Shown here: positions 53,739 through 64,000 of the stretch, piece after piece
How the letters are laid out: the number at the start of each line of letters is the position of its first letter
Position numbering within the stretch: position 1 is the first letter of the stretch
Assembly (NCBI RefSeq): GCF_009729205.1
Contig: NZ_VTHB01000005.1
Span: forward strand, 186,001 to 250,000
Source: Mycobacteroides sp. CBMA 271
GTDB lineage: Bacteria > Actinomycetota > Actinomycetes > Mycobacteriales > Mycobacteriaceae
DNA length: 64,000 bases
Direction of reading: 5' to 3'
The notes under the pieces: model-generated
What the model was told of the DNA's origin: nothing
Seen by the model: only the letters and a program-made list of their open reading frames with translations
Databases searched by the model: none
Made by a program: the position numbers and the translations under genes

Positions 53739-55511
53739 GTGCTTACCGAGATTCGTATCGAGTCCCTGGGCGCCATCCCCGCCGCCACCGCCGAGTTCGA
53801 CAGCGGCCTGACCGTGCTGACCGGCGAGACCGGAGCCGGTAAAACGATGGTCGTCACCAGCCTGCATCTGCTTGGCGGAGCGCGTGCCGACGCCAACCGG
53901 GTGCGAGCGGGCGCAGAGCGCGCCGTCGTCGAAGGACGATTCCTCACCGCGGACCCCCTCGGCGCCGAACCCGCCGAGGTCACCGAACTCTTGGATTCCT
54001 CTGGGGCAGAACGCGACGACGACGGCAGCGTCATCGCCGCCCGAACGGTTACCGCCGATGGCCGCTCGCGGGCGTACCTTGGCGGACGCAGCGTGCCCGC
54101 CAAATCGCTGGCCGGCTTCACCGCAGGCCTGCTGACGGTGCACGGCCAAAACGACCAGCTGCGATTGATGCGCGCAGAGCAGCAGCTCGCGGCGCTGGAC
54201 CGATTCGCCTCGGAAGGTCCAGCCAGCATCGAGGCAAAACTCACCACCTACCGCAAGCTGCGCGAGCAGTGGTTGACCGCACGACGCGACCTCATCGACC
54301 GCACCAACCGAGCCCGTGAGCTGGCGCAGGAAGCCGACCGGCTCGCCTTCGCGCTCAAGGAAATAGATGCGATCGACCCGAAACCGCTGGAGGACGATCA
54401 GCTCACCGCCGATATCCATCGGCTCTCCGAACTCGATGCATTGCGTGACGCGGCGACCTCGGCCCGTGGTGCTCTCGCGGGAGCCGACTACGGCTCGGAC
54501 AGTGGGGCGGGCGACTCCGATGCGGCGATCGAGCGCATCGCGAAGGCCAAGTCGCTGCTGGAAGCCACCGATGACGCCGCGCTACGGGCCCTGGCGCCCC
54601 AATTGACCGAGGCGCTGACCCTGGTCAGTGACGTCTCGCGTGAACTCACTGCCTTCGCCGACGAATTGCCTAGCGATGCAAGCACACTCGAGGACAAGCT
54701 GGCCCGCCAAGGTCAGTTGCGCACGCTGACGCGCAAATACGCCGCCGACCTCAACGGCGTGCTTGCCTGGGCTCAGGACGCGCGCACCAGGCTGGCCGAG
54801 GTCGACACCTCCGACCAGGCACTCAGCGCTCTATCCCAGCGCGTGGATCTGCTCGCTGGCGAACTCGCTGCCGCGGCAACGGGTCTGAGTAAGGCACGCG
54901 CCAAGGCAGCCAAGGCGTTGGGCAAGGCCGTCACCGCCGAGCTGGCCGGATTGGCAATGGATCGGGCCGCATTCACCATCGCTGTCGAGCCGATTCCCGC
55001 CAGGGCGGATGATTCGGCGCCGCTGCAGCTCACACCCGGGCAGGCCGTGCACGCGGGGTCTTCGGGCACCGATGCCGTCGAGTTCGGATTCGCGGCACAT
55101 CACGACAACCCGATGCTGCCGCTGGCCAAGAGCGCCTCCGGTGGCGAGCTGTCACGCGTGATGTTGGCACTCGAGGTAGTACTGGCCGCGTCAACAGCGG
55201 GAACCACCATGGTGTTCGACGAAGTCGATGCCGGCGTGGGTGGCCGTGCGGCCGTACAGATTGGCCGACGGCTGGCGAAGCTGGCGCACACCCACCAGGT
55301 GATCGTTGTGACGCACCTGCCGCAGGTGGCTGCCTTCGCAGATATCCATCTGACCGTCGACCGGGTGGGCAGCAAGGGGAGCGGTGTCCGGCGTCTCGAT
55401 GATGAGGACCGAGTGGCCGAGCTCGCCCGGATGTTGGCCGGCCTCGGCGACTCCGACACCGGCCGCGCGCACGCCCGCGAGCTGCTCGACGCGGCCCGCA
55501 GCGAGAAGTAG
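53739..55511 (+). CDS. recN: DNA repair protein RecN
   Basis: 590 residues from GTG 53739, 2 bases after nadK. SMC-like protein of double-strand-break repair. Walker A TGETGAGKTM (~28-37), a central coiled coil (~160-370) interrupted near the middle, the signature KSASGGELSRVMLALEV (~460), Walker B TMVFDEVDAGVGG (~485) and the H-loop VVTHLPQVAAFA. A 7-bp inverted repeat (AGAAGTA...TACTTCT, 55504-55529) covers the stop but has no T-run. Confidence 0.95.
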   Translation: MLTEIRIESLGAIPAATAEFDSGLTVLTGETGAGKTMVVTSLHLLGGARADANRVRAGAERAVVEGRFLTADPLGAEPAEVTELLDSSGAERDDDGSVIAARTVTADGRSRAYLGGRSVPAKSLAGFTAGLLTVHGQNDQLRLMRAEQQLAALDRFASEGPASIEAKLTTYRKLREQWLTARRDLIDRTNRARELAQEADRLAFALKEIDAIDPKPLEDDQLTADIHRLSELDALRDAATSARGALAGADYGSDSGAGDSDAAIERIAKAKSLLEATDDAALRALAPQLTEALTLVSDVSRELTAFADELPSDASTLEDKLARQGQLRTLTRKYAADLNGVLAWAQDARTRLAEVDTSDQALSALSQRVDLLAGELAAAATGLSKARAKAAKALGKAVTAELAGLAMDRAAFTIAVEPIPARADDSAPLQLTPGQAVHAGSSGTDAVEFGFAAHHDNPMLPLAKSASGGELSRVMLALEVVLAASTAGTTMVFDEVDAGVGGRAAVQIGRRLAKLAHTHQVIVVTHLPQVAAFADIHLTVDRVGSKGSGVRRLDDEDRVAELARMLAGLGDSDTGRAHARELLDAARSEK

Positions 55512-55583
55512 AGCACGCGCCGTACTTCTAGAGCCTAGCTACGCTCCAAACGTCTCTGGTGTGCCCCAACTAGGGGTACGGGA

Positions 55584-55606
55584 GTGACTAATGTGACAGG
55601 TGTTAC
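55584..55606 (+). promoter_or_regulatory. Triple 9-bp direct repeat upstream of steA
   Basis: GTGAC at 55584, GTGAC at 55593 and GTTAC at 55602 recur at exactly 9-base intervals. The last two also form GTGACAGGTGTTAC, an imperfect palindrome. Tandem GTnAC-type repeats with this spacing resemble the binding sites reported for MtrA in actinobacteria; that link is from memory. Confidence 0.42.
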
Positions 55607-55653
55607 GGCGCGCCTCCACCTGCTCACCGGCCCATCGCGCCATGATCACCGTC

Positions 55654-56838
55654 ATGAACTTGACCACGATGCTCACTCGTAGCAGCAGTTCAAGGCCTGG
55701 CATCGTCGGAACAGTGCGCTCCGATCGAGACATCAACCGGTTGCTGCAACGCTTGAACCCGGGTGACGTCGCCATCATCGACATTCTCGATCTCGACCGC
55801 GTCACCGCCGATGCGCTGGTCGACGCGCGGGTAAGCGCCGTGGTCAACGTCTCACCGTCGATCTCCGGGCGCTACCCGAATCTCGGTCCCGAGGTTTTGG
55901 TCGCCAACGGCATCACCCTCATCGACAGCATCGGCCCGGACGTCTTCAAGAAGGTCAAGGACGGCTCCACGGTTCGGGTGCACAACGGCGGTATCTACAA
56001 CGGCGACCGCCGCCTCATCGCCGGGACTCCGCGGACCGACGCAGACATCCACGATCTGATGGCCGACGCCAAGACCGGTCTGGTCGCACACCTGGAAGCC
56101 TTCTCCGGGAACACCATCGAATTCATCCGTAGCGAGAGCCCGTTGCTCATCGACGGCATCGGCATCCCCGACGTAGACATCGACCTGCGCAACAGGCACG
56201 TCGTGGTGGTCTCCGACGGTGTCGGCGCTGCCTTCGACCTCAAGAACCTCAAGCCGTTCATCAAGGAGTACCAACCCGTTCTCATCGGTGTCGGCACGGG
56301 CGCCGACATCCTGCGTAAGGCCGGATACCGACCGCTCATCGTGGTGGGCGACCCGCTGCTGATGAGCACCGATGTCTTGAAATCCGGGGCGCAGGTGGTG
56401 CTTCCAGCCGACGCCGACGGACATGCGGCCGGACTCGAACGCATTCAGGATCTGGGCGTCGGCGCGGTGACATTCCCGGCCGCAGGTTCGGCCGCCGACT
56501 TGGCCCTGCTGCTGGCCGATCATCATGGGGCATCACTCATCGTCACCGTGGGGCATACCGCGTCCATCGAGGAGTTCTTTGATCGCGAACGCCAGCAGTC
56601 GAACCCGTCGACCTTCTTAACCCGACTGAAGGTCGGCGCCAAACTCGTCGACTCCAAAGCCGTTGCGACGCTGTACCGCAACCGCTTCTCCGGCGGGGCA
56701 ATCGCGTTGCTGATCCTGGCGGTGCTGGTGGCAGTGATCACCATGCTGTGGGTGACCAGCGCGGGTGACAGCGCGGCCGAATGGCTGCTCGCCTACTGGA
56801 ACCGCCTCATCGTCTGGGCGCAGAACCTAGTCAGCTGA
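55654..56838 (+). CDS. steA: SteA-like septation protein (Rv1697-like)
   Basis: 394 residues from ATG 55654 (another ATG at 55642 adds four). Cytoplasmic part: DINRLLQRLNPGDVAIIDIL, NGITLIDSIGPDVFKKVKDG, GNTIEFIRSESPLLIDGIGI (~180) and a thiamin-pyrophosphokinase-like half (~200-350: GVGTGADILRKAGYRPLIVVGD). One C-terminal membrane span follows (GGAIALLILAVLVAVITMLW, ~355-375). In Corynebacterium the SteA/SteB pair controls cell separation; SteA binds SteB through the membrane. The 142-base gap before the start holds the GTGAC repeats and no other gene. Confidence 0.88.
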   Translation: MNLTTMLTRSSSSRPGIVGTVRSDRDINRLLQRLNPGDVAIIDILDLDRVTADALVDARVSAVVNVSPSISGRYPNLGPEVLVANGITLIDSIGPDVFKKVKDGSTVRVHNGGIYNGDRRLIAGTPRTDADIHDLMADAKTGLVAHLEAFSGNTIEFIRSESPLLIDGIGIPDVDIDLRNRHVVVVSDGVGAAFDLKNLKPFIKEYQPVLIGVGTGADILRKAGYRPLIVVGDPLLMSTDVLKSGAQVVLPADADGHAAGLERIQDLGVGAVTFPAAGSAADLALLLADHHGASLIVTVGHTASIEEFFDRERQQSNPSTFLTRLKVGAKLVDSKAVATLYRNRFSGGAIALLILAVLVAVITMLWVTSAGDSAAEWLLAYWNRLIVWAQNLVS

Positions 56839-56865
56839 CGAGCCACCTTCCACGAGGGACCACAC

Positions 56866-57810
56866 GTGATTACCCTGCGCCAGCATGCAATTTCTCTAGC
56901 CGCGGTGTTCTTAGCCCTCGCGGTAGGTGTCGTACTCGGTTCCGGCCTGCTCAACGACACACTGCTGTCGGGGCTGCGTGAGGACAAACGCACCCAGCAG
57001 CGGCAGATCGAGGACCTAAACCAGGACAAAAACGCGCTCAACGAAAAGCTCAATGCCGCAAGTAATTTCGATGCCACCATGGCGCCCCGCATGCTCAAGG
57101 ATGCGCTGAGTGATCGCAAGGTGGTGTTATTCACCACCCCGGAAGCCGACCGCTCCGATGTCGACGCGATCGCCCAGCTGATCACCACGGCCGGCGGCTC
57201 GGTGTCAGGCAGGGTCGGGTTGACCGATCAGTTCACCGACGCGAACCAGGGCGAGCGGTTGCGCACCATCGTCAATTCGTCGATCCTGCCCGCCGGGACG
57301 CAGCTGCGCACCGACATGGTCGACCAGGGGTCGCAGGCCGGCGACCTGGTGGGCATCGTGCTCCAGCTTCCCGCGCACAAACCAGAGGACCCGGCGCCGC
57401 CGGTGACCGATGCGCAGCGGGACACCGCACTGTCGGCCCTGCGCCAGAGCGGATTCATCACCTACACGGATGGACAGGTGTCGGCAGCGAACCTCGCCGT
57501 GGTCGTCACCGGGGGAGCACTGCCCGACGACGCCGGAAACAAGGGCTCGACCGTCGCACGCTTCGCCGCTGCACTGGACCGACGTGGATCCGGAACCGTC
57601 CTCACCGGACGCAGCGGGTCGGCCACCGGCATCGCATCTATCGCGGTTACGCGGGCCGACGGATCCATGGCCTCCGCGGCTAGCACTGTCGACGACATCG
57701 AAATGGCCTCGGGCCGCATCACCACCGTCCTGGCGCTGCGTGAACAGTCCGACGGACACTCCGGTCGGTATGGACTGGGACCGGGAGCTACTTCGATCAC
57801 CGTGCCGTAG
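56866..57810 (+). CDS. steB: SteB/MctB-like membrane-anchored protein (Rv1698-like)
   Basis: 314 residues from GTG 56866. A signal-anchor helix (residues ~7-28, ISLAAVFLALAVGVVLGSGLL) is followed by a coiled coil (~33-65, REDKRTQQRQIEDLNQDKNA) and a periplasmic alpha/beta domain. Its M. tuberculosis relative Rv1698 was first described as an outer-membrane or copper-export protein (MctB) and later as the SteB septation partner. The coiled coil and the pairing with SteA here support the septation reading. No Cys-rich or Met-rich copper motif is visible. Confidence 0.88.
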   Translation: MITLRQHAISLAAVFLALAVGVVLGSGLLNDTLLSGLREDKRTQQRQIEDLNQDKNALNEKLNAASNFDATMAPRMLKDALSDRKVVLFTTPEADRSDVDAIAQLITTAGGSVSGRVGLTDQFTDANQGERLRTIVNSSILPAGTQLRTDMVDQGSQAGDLVGIVLQLPAHKPEDPAPPVTDAQRDTALSALRQSGFITYTDGQVSAANLAVVVTGGALPDDAGNKGSTVARFAAALDRRGSGTVLTGRSGSATGIASIAVTRADGSMASAASTVDDIEMASGRITTVLALREQSDGHSGRYGLGPGATSITVP

Positions 57811-57892
57811 GCACGCATCGAATCGCGTGTCGTGAGCGATCTAAGCCACACCGCGCGGCGTGTTCAGTGCCGGTTGCCGTCGCGTTTGTTAG

Positions 57893-60301
<2,409 letters not shown>

Positions 60302-60305
<4 letters not shown>

Positions 60306-61258
60306 CAACAGCGGTCGGTGCGCTCGGCGGCGAAATGCAGTCCTATCTGGACCACCTGGATGTGGAACGCGGCGTCGCCGCCAACACGCTCAGCTCGTAC
60401 CGCCGCGACCTGCGCCGCTACCAACAGCATCTCGCAGAACGCAAGATCGGCCGGCTCGCCGACGTCACCGAACCCGATGTCAGCGACTTCGTCGTCACGC
60501 TGCGCCGGGGCGATCCCGACAACGGCGTGCCCGAGCTGTCGGCCTCCTCGGCGGCCCGCGCCCTGATTGCAGTGCGCGGATTACATCGCTTTGCGGCCAT
60601 CGAAGGGCTGGTACCCATCGATGTGGCTCGCGCCGTCAAACCGCCGACACCCAACCGGCGGCTGCCCAAGAGCCTGACCCTCGACCAGGTCGAGGCACTC
60701 CTGGCCGCCGCGGGCGGCGGTCAGACCGGTGCCTGTGTCGGGCCACTCGATCTGCGCAATCGTGCGCTGCTGGAGCTGCTGTACTCGACGGGTGCTCGCA
60801 TCTCCGAAGCGGTGGGGCTCGATGTCGACGATGTCGACGTGCACGCCCGCTCGGCGCTGCTGTGGGGCAAGGGCGGCAAGCAGCGACTCGTGCCCGTGGG
60901 GCGGCCCGCGGTGGAAGCGCTCCAGGCCTATCTGGTGCGTGGACGTCCGGACCTGGCGCGCCGCGGACGAGGTGGCGTCCCGGCAATGTTCCTGAACTCT
61001 CGGGGTGGACGGCTCTCACGGCAGAGCGCCTGGCAGGTGCTCGCCGATGCCGCCGAGCGCGCCAAGATCAGCGCGGCGGTGTCCCCGCACACACTGCGGC
61101 ATTCCTTTGCAACGCACCTCCTAGAGGGTGGCGCCGACGTTCGCGTCGTCCAGGAATTACTCGGCCATGCCTCGGTGACGACCACACAGATCTACACACT
61201 GGTCACGGTGAGTTCGCTGCGCGAAGTATGGGCCGGTGCGCACCCCCGCGCGCGATAA
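60302..61258 (+). CDS. xerD: Tyrosine recombinase XerD
   Basis: 318 residues from ATG 60302. SAM-like core-binding N-domain (~15-105, [26 protein letters not shown]) and a catalytic domain with the Arg-His-Arg-Tyr set. First Arg is in [12 protein letters not shown] (~167), His/Arg in [15 protein letters not shown] (~262), His in [14 protein letters not shown] (~285) and Tyr (~297). Resolves chromosome dimers at dif with XerC and FtsK. Its place before parA/scpAB and its conserved neighbours argue for a housekeeping recombinase and not a mobile-element integrase. Confidence 0.95.
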
Positions 61259-61292
61259 CTGGTGCCGGCGCTCTTCACGCAAGCGACTCATC

Positions 61293-61314
61293 GCAGCCCG
61301 CATGCGCGGGTTGC
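61293..61314 (+). terminator. Candidate terminator hairpin after xerD
   Basis: GCAGCCCGC (61293-61301) pairs with GCGGGTTGC (61306-61314) around ATGC, with one G-T pair. There is no T-run, as is common for mycobacterial terminator candidates. It lies 35 bases after the xerD stop and 126 bases before parA. Confidence 0.4.
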
Positions 61315-61368
61315 CGCTATCTGCGGTCGCAACCCCACTAGACTTGCCCGAATGCCACCGATGAGGCG

Positions 61369-61422
61369 CTCGCGCGAAGAGAATCAAGCACCGTGAGCCC
61401 CTCGCGCGAAGAGGATCAGGCA
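61369..61422 (+). repeat. Imperfect 22-bp tandem repeat before parA
   Basis: CTCGCGCGAAGAGAATCAAG (61369-) is repeated at 61401 as CTCGCGCGAAGAGGATCAGG, both followed by CA; 20 of 22 bases match and the period is 32. It lies in the short gap before the parA GTG, where a promoter or leader is expected. Confidence 0.6.
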
Positions 61423-61439
61423 GTGGACCGGGAGGTGAC

Positions 61440-62321
61440 GTGACGGACCAGGATGTCGACGCCGACTTCCCCGCCGAAGACGCTGACCTCGACCTCACGG
61501 GTCGTCCACCTAAGGACATTCCCCGGCCCAAGCCGCTGACGTCGCATGGGCCGGCCAAGGTCATTTCGATGTGCAACCAGAAGGGCGGGGTGGGCAAGAC
61601 CACGTCGACCATCAATCTGGGTGCCGCACTGGCCGGGTTTGGGCGCCGTGTGCTGTTGGTGGACCTCGACCCGCAGGGTGCACTGTCGGCAGGTCTGGGA
61701 ATCGCTCATTACGAGCTGGACACCACAGTGCACAACCTGCTGGTAGAGCCGCGGGTCTCGGTCGACGACGTGCTCATCCGCACCCGCGTCGACGGGCTCG
61801 ACCTAATTCCTAGCAATATCGATCTCTCCGCGGCCGAAATCCAGCTGGTCAACGAGGTCGGTCGCGAGCACTCGCTGGCACGGGCGCTGCATCCGGTGCT
61901 CGACCGCTACGACTATGTGCTCATCGACTGCCAGCCATCGCTGGGGCTGCTCACCGTGAATGCGCTGGCCTGCTCCGACGGCGTCGTCATCCCGATGGAG
62001 TGCGAATACTTCTCGCTGCGTGGGCTGGCGTTGCTCGATGACACGGTCGGCAAGGTGCGCGATCGGCTCAATCCCAAGCTGTCGGTGTCCGGAATCGTGA
62101 TCACGATGTTCGATACCCGCACCCTGCATTCGCGCGAGGTCATGGAACGGGTGGTCGGCCAATTCGGCGAGCTGGTCTTCCGTACCGTCATCACCCGCAC
62201 CGTCCGGTTCCCGGAGACCAGCGTCGCAGGCGAGCCGATCACGACGTGGGCGCCCAAGTCCACGGGCGCTCTGGCGTACATTTCGTTAGCCCGCGAGGTA
62301 ATCGACCGGTTCGAGCCGTGA
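61440..62321 (+). CDS. parA: ParA-family ATPase (Rv1708-like)
   Basis: 293 residues from GTG 61440 with GGAGG just ahead. A disordered acidic N-terminus (1-40) precedes the deviant Walker A motif CNQKGGVGKTTSTINLG (~45-61), LLVDLDPQG (Walker A'/B region, ~73) and DCQPSLGLLTVNAL (~162). This is a second ParA-type protein, distinct from the Soj-like one near the origin; being first in the parA-scpA-scpB unit it may act in chromosome organisation with condensin. scpA overlaps by GTGA. An upstream in-frame extension cannot be excluded. Confidence 0.92.
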   Translation: MTDQDVDADFPAEDADLDLTGRPPKDIPRPKPLTSHGPAKVISMCNQKGGVGKTTSTINLGAALAGFGRRVLLVDLDPQGALSAGLGIAHYELDTTVHNLLVEPRVSVDDVLIRTRVDGLDLIPSNIDLSAAEIQLVNEVGREHSLARALHPVLDRYDYVLIDCQPSLGLLTVNALACSDGVVIPMECEYFSLRGLALLDDTVGKVRDRLNPKLSVSGIVITMFDTRTLHSREVMERVVGQFGELVFRTVITRTVRFPETSVAGEPITTWAPKSTGALAYISLAREVIDRFEP

Positions 62322-63202
62322 CCGTGGATCTGGAGAAGCCGCGGGAGGCCCCCGCGGCTGACACCGCGGTGCCCGAGCCCGATGTCGCCGACGCTGCGGC
62401 TCCCGAGCCCGCCAAAGCGCGTGGCTTCCAGATCCAGCTCACCAATTTCACCGGCCCGTTCGACCTACTGCTGCAACTGATTTCGCAGCATCGACTCGAT
62501 GTCACCGAGGTTGCGCTGCATCAGGTGACCGACGAGTTCATCGCCTACACCAAATCCCTGGGGGACACCTACAGCCTCGATGAGGTCACCGCGTTCCTGG
62601 TGGTGGCGGCCACACTGTTGGACCTGAAGGCCGCCCGTCTGCTGCCCTCCGGTCAGGTGGATGACGACAGTGATCTGGCACTGCTGGAAATCCGCGACCT
62701 GCTGTTCGCCCGGCTGCTGCAGTACCGGGCGTTCAAACATGTGGCCGAGATGTTCGCCGAGCTGGAGGCCGCCGCCCTGCGGTCGTACCCGCGTGCGGTG
62801 GCACTGGAGGAGCGGTTCAGCGAGCTGCTCCCGCCGGTCCACATCGGATTGGACGCGGCCCAGTTCGCCGAGCTCGCGGCGGGCGCGTTCACCCCTCGGC
62901 CGGTGCCGACAGTGGGACTAAGTCATCTGCATGTGTCACGCGTATCTGTGCCCGAACACGCCAAACGGATGGTCGAATTACTCGCCGAACGTGGTGCAGG
63001 ACAATGGATGACGTTCACCGAACTGGTGGCCGAATGCTCGGCCCCCATCGAGATCGTGGCCCGATTCCTGGGCGTACTCGAGTTGTACCGATCCAAGACG
63101 GTATTATTTGAGCAATCCGAACCGCTTGGACCGCTCCAAGTTTCATGGACCGGTGAGCGCCCGGCGCAGGATGATCTAGAAAAGGCAGTGGACTACACAT
63201 GA
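62318..63202 (+). CDS. scpA: Segregation and condensation protein A
   Basis: 294 residues from GTG 62318. ScpA is the kleisin of the SMC-ScpAB condensin. An Ala/Pro/Glu N-terminal extension (1-30) precedes FQIQLTNFTGPFDLLLQLIS (~35-54, family hallmark), the helix DEVTAFLVVAATLLDLKAAR (~85-105), and a C-terminal winged helix (~230-285, SAPIEIVARFLGVLELYRSK). Overlaps at both ends (GTGA with parA, ATGA with scpB). Confidence 0.95.
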   Translation: MTVDLEKPREAPAADTAVPEPDVADAAAPEPAKARGFQIQLTNFTGPFDLLLQLISQHRLDVTEVALHQVTDEFIAYTKSLGDTYSLDEVTAFLVVAATLLDLKAARLLPSGQVDDDSDLALLEIRDLLFARLLQYRAFKHVAEMFAELEAAALRSYPRAVALEERFSELLPPVHIGLDAAQFAELAAGAFTPRPVPTVGLSHLHVSRVSVPEHAKRMVELLAERGAGQWMTFTELVAECSAPIEIVARFLGVLELYRSKTVLFEQSEPLGPLQVSWTGERPAQDDLEKAVDYT

Positions 63203-63987
63203 GCGAGCAGACGACCTCGGTTCAGGAGGCTCAGAAGTTCGGTGAGTCCACCGAGCTCGACACTCCCGTGGATTCCATCGAAGCGCCTGGCGAGGCCTCC
63301 GAACTTCAGGACAGCGACGCCGAGGTCGACGCACCAGAATCTGACGAATTCGTCCCGATGACCGACGACGAACTCGTCAGCACCCTCGAAGCCCTGCTGC
63401 TGGTGGTCGACACTCCGATCAGCGCCGCGGCCCTGGCCTCCATTCTCGCCCAACCGCTAGTTCGCGTCGCCGAAGCGCTACAACGGATTTCCGAAATCCT
63501 GACCGACCGCACCAGCGGTATCGACCTGCGGGAGACCGCCGACGGCTGGCGCATGTACACCCGCGCCCAGTACGCCCCCTACGTCGAGAAGCTGCTGCTA
63601 GACGGGGCGCGCTCCAAGCTGACCCGTGCCGCACTGGAGACGCTGGCCGTGGTGGCGTATCGCCAACCCGTGACACGTTCCCGCGTCAGCGCCGTCCGCG
63701 GTGTGAATGTGGACGCCGTCATGCGCACCCTGCTGATGCGCGGCTTGATCGCCGAGGCCGGCACCGACGACGATTCCGGGGCGGTCATGTTCCGTACCAC
63801 CGAGCTATTCCTAGAGCGGCTCGGACTGACCTCGCTGTCGGACCTGCCCGATATTGCGCCGCTCCTCCCCGGTATCGACGTCATCGACGACCTCACCGAG
63901 AATCTCAGCGACGAGCCGAGATTCGCGCGTCTGAACCGCGCACCCACCGAGGCGGTTGCACCCGCCTTCACAGTTGATCAGGACTGA
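63199..63987 (+). CDS. scpB: Segregation and condensation protein B
   Basis: 262 residues. The ScpB core of two winged helices begins near residue 52 (TDDELVSTLEALLLVVDTPI) and includes YRQPVTRSRVSAVRGVNVDAV (~155-175), RGLIAEAG and FRTTELFLERLGLTSLSDLP. An acidic 50-residue N-terminal extension rich in Glu, Asp and Ser precedes it. It binds ScpA as a dimer in the SMC complex. The stop is followed 3 bases later by a new ATG at the window edge. Confidence 0.95.
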   Translation: MSEQTTSVQEAQKFGESTELDTPVDSIEAPGEASELQDSDAEVDAPESDEFVPMTDDELVSTLEALLLVVDTPISAAALASILAQPLVRVAEALQRISEILTDRTSGIDLRETADGWRMYTRAQYAPYVEKLLLDGARSKLTRAALETLAVVAYRQPVTRSRVSAVRGVNVDAVMRTLLMRGLIAEAGTDDDSGAVMFRTTELFLERLGLTSLSDLPDIAPLLPGIDVIDDLTENLSDEPRFARLNRAPTEAVAPAFTVDQD

Positions 63988-63990
63988 CCC

Positions 63991-64000
63991 ATGAATGATG
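63991..64000 (+). CDS. Start of the next gene (truncated by window edge)
   Basis: ATGAATGATG begins 3 bases after the scpB stop, with AGGACTG upstream as a weak ribosome site. In M. tuberculosis I recall a 23S rRNA pseudouridine synthase (Rv1711) next. Three codons are not enough to identify it. Confidence 0.35.

Noticed and set aside
55504..55529. Inverted repeat AGAAGTA...TACTTCT as a recN terminator
   Set aside because: Seven base pairs with a 12-base loop and no T-run; too weak to call, kept as a note under recN.

Overview
The window is high-GC, gene-dense actinobacterial chromosome. Gene order follows the uvrA–infC–pheST–arg–tyrS–tlyA–recN–pyrG–xerD–parA–scpAB stretch that I recall from Mycobacterium tuberculosis (about Rv1638 to Rv1711). 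The LysX fusion, an MspA-type porin, the SteA/SteB pair and the Ada–AlkA fusion all point to a mycobacterium. The pks, PE and PPE genes of M. tuberculosis are absent, and there is extra cargo. I infer a rapid grower of the Mycobacteroides abscessus/chelonae type, from memory of gene content and not from a search. I saw no IS element, CRISPR array, rRNA gene, prophage or integrase.

Region by region. 1-9.5 kb: 3' part of uvrA, an acyl-CoA ligase, then on the minus strand a small acidic protein, a membrane-anchored esterase, lysX and a DUF1844 protein. 9.5-12.9 kb: infC-rpmI-rplT with a structured leader and a non-canonical ATC start on infC, then tsnR (which carries a perfect terminator hairpin inside its first codons) and an SDR enzyme. 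12.9-15.5 kb: a tRNA-Cys whose 3' end is repeated 869 bp downstream, bracketing a WXG100-like gene pair, then a secreted Pro-rich protein and an MspA-family porin. 15.5-21.1 kb: DUF2236 oxygenase, class III nucleotidyl cyclase, rhomboid-like protein, ogt-alkA repair pair and a small membrane protein. 21.1-24.7 kb: pheST. 24.9-33.4 kb: the complete arginine operon argCJBDFRGH, with an ARG box just before argC.

33.4-36.6 kb: an unrecognised module of three overlapping genes for single-span proteins with exported beta-type domains, convergent with a polytopic membrane protein. 36.7-43.8 kb: a lipase/acyl-CoA-synthetase fusion, then a TetR-ABC1 kinase-P450 cassette with twin 12-bp operators, a secreted protein and a Trm112 protein. 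43.8-46.0 kb: ABC exporter operon with its own TetR regulator and a long palindrome over the start. 46.0-64 kb: mpg, tyrS, an ABC-F protein, then a long plus-strand run (TPR-like protein, HAD phosphatase, tlyA, nadK, recN, steA, steB, pyrG, NUDIX hydrolase, xerD, parA, scpA, scpB), mostly with overlapping stop and start codons.

Many listed starts differ from the longest open frame. I chose GTG, TTG or ATC starts from ribosome-binding sites, overlaps with the upstream stop, and remembered family lengths. The observations I rank highest are the tRNA-bracketed WXG100 mini-island, the infC leader and start, the terminator inside tsnR, the three-plus-one membrane module, the twin-operator P450/ABC1 cassette and the GTGAC triple repeat before steA.
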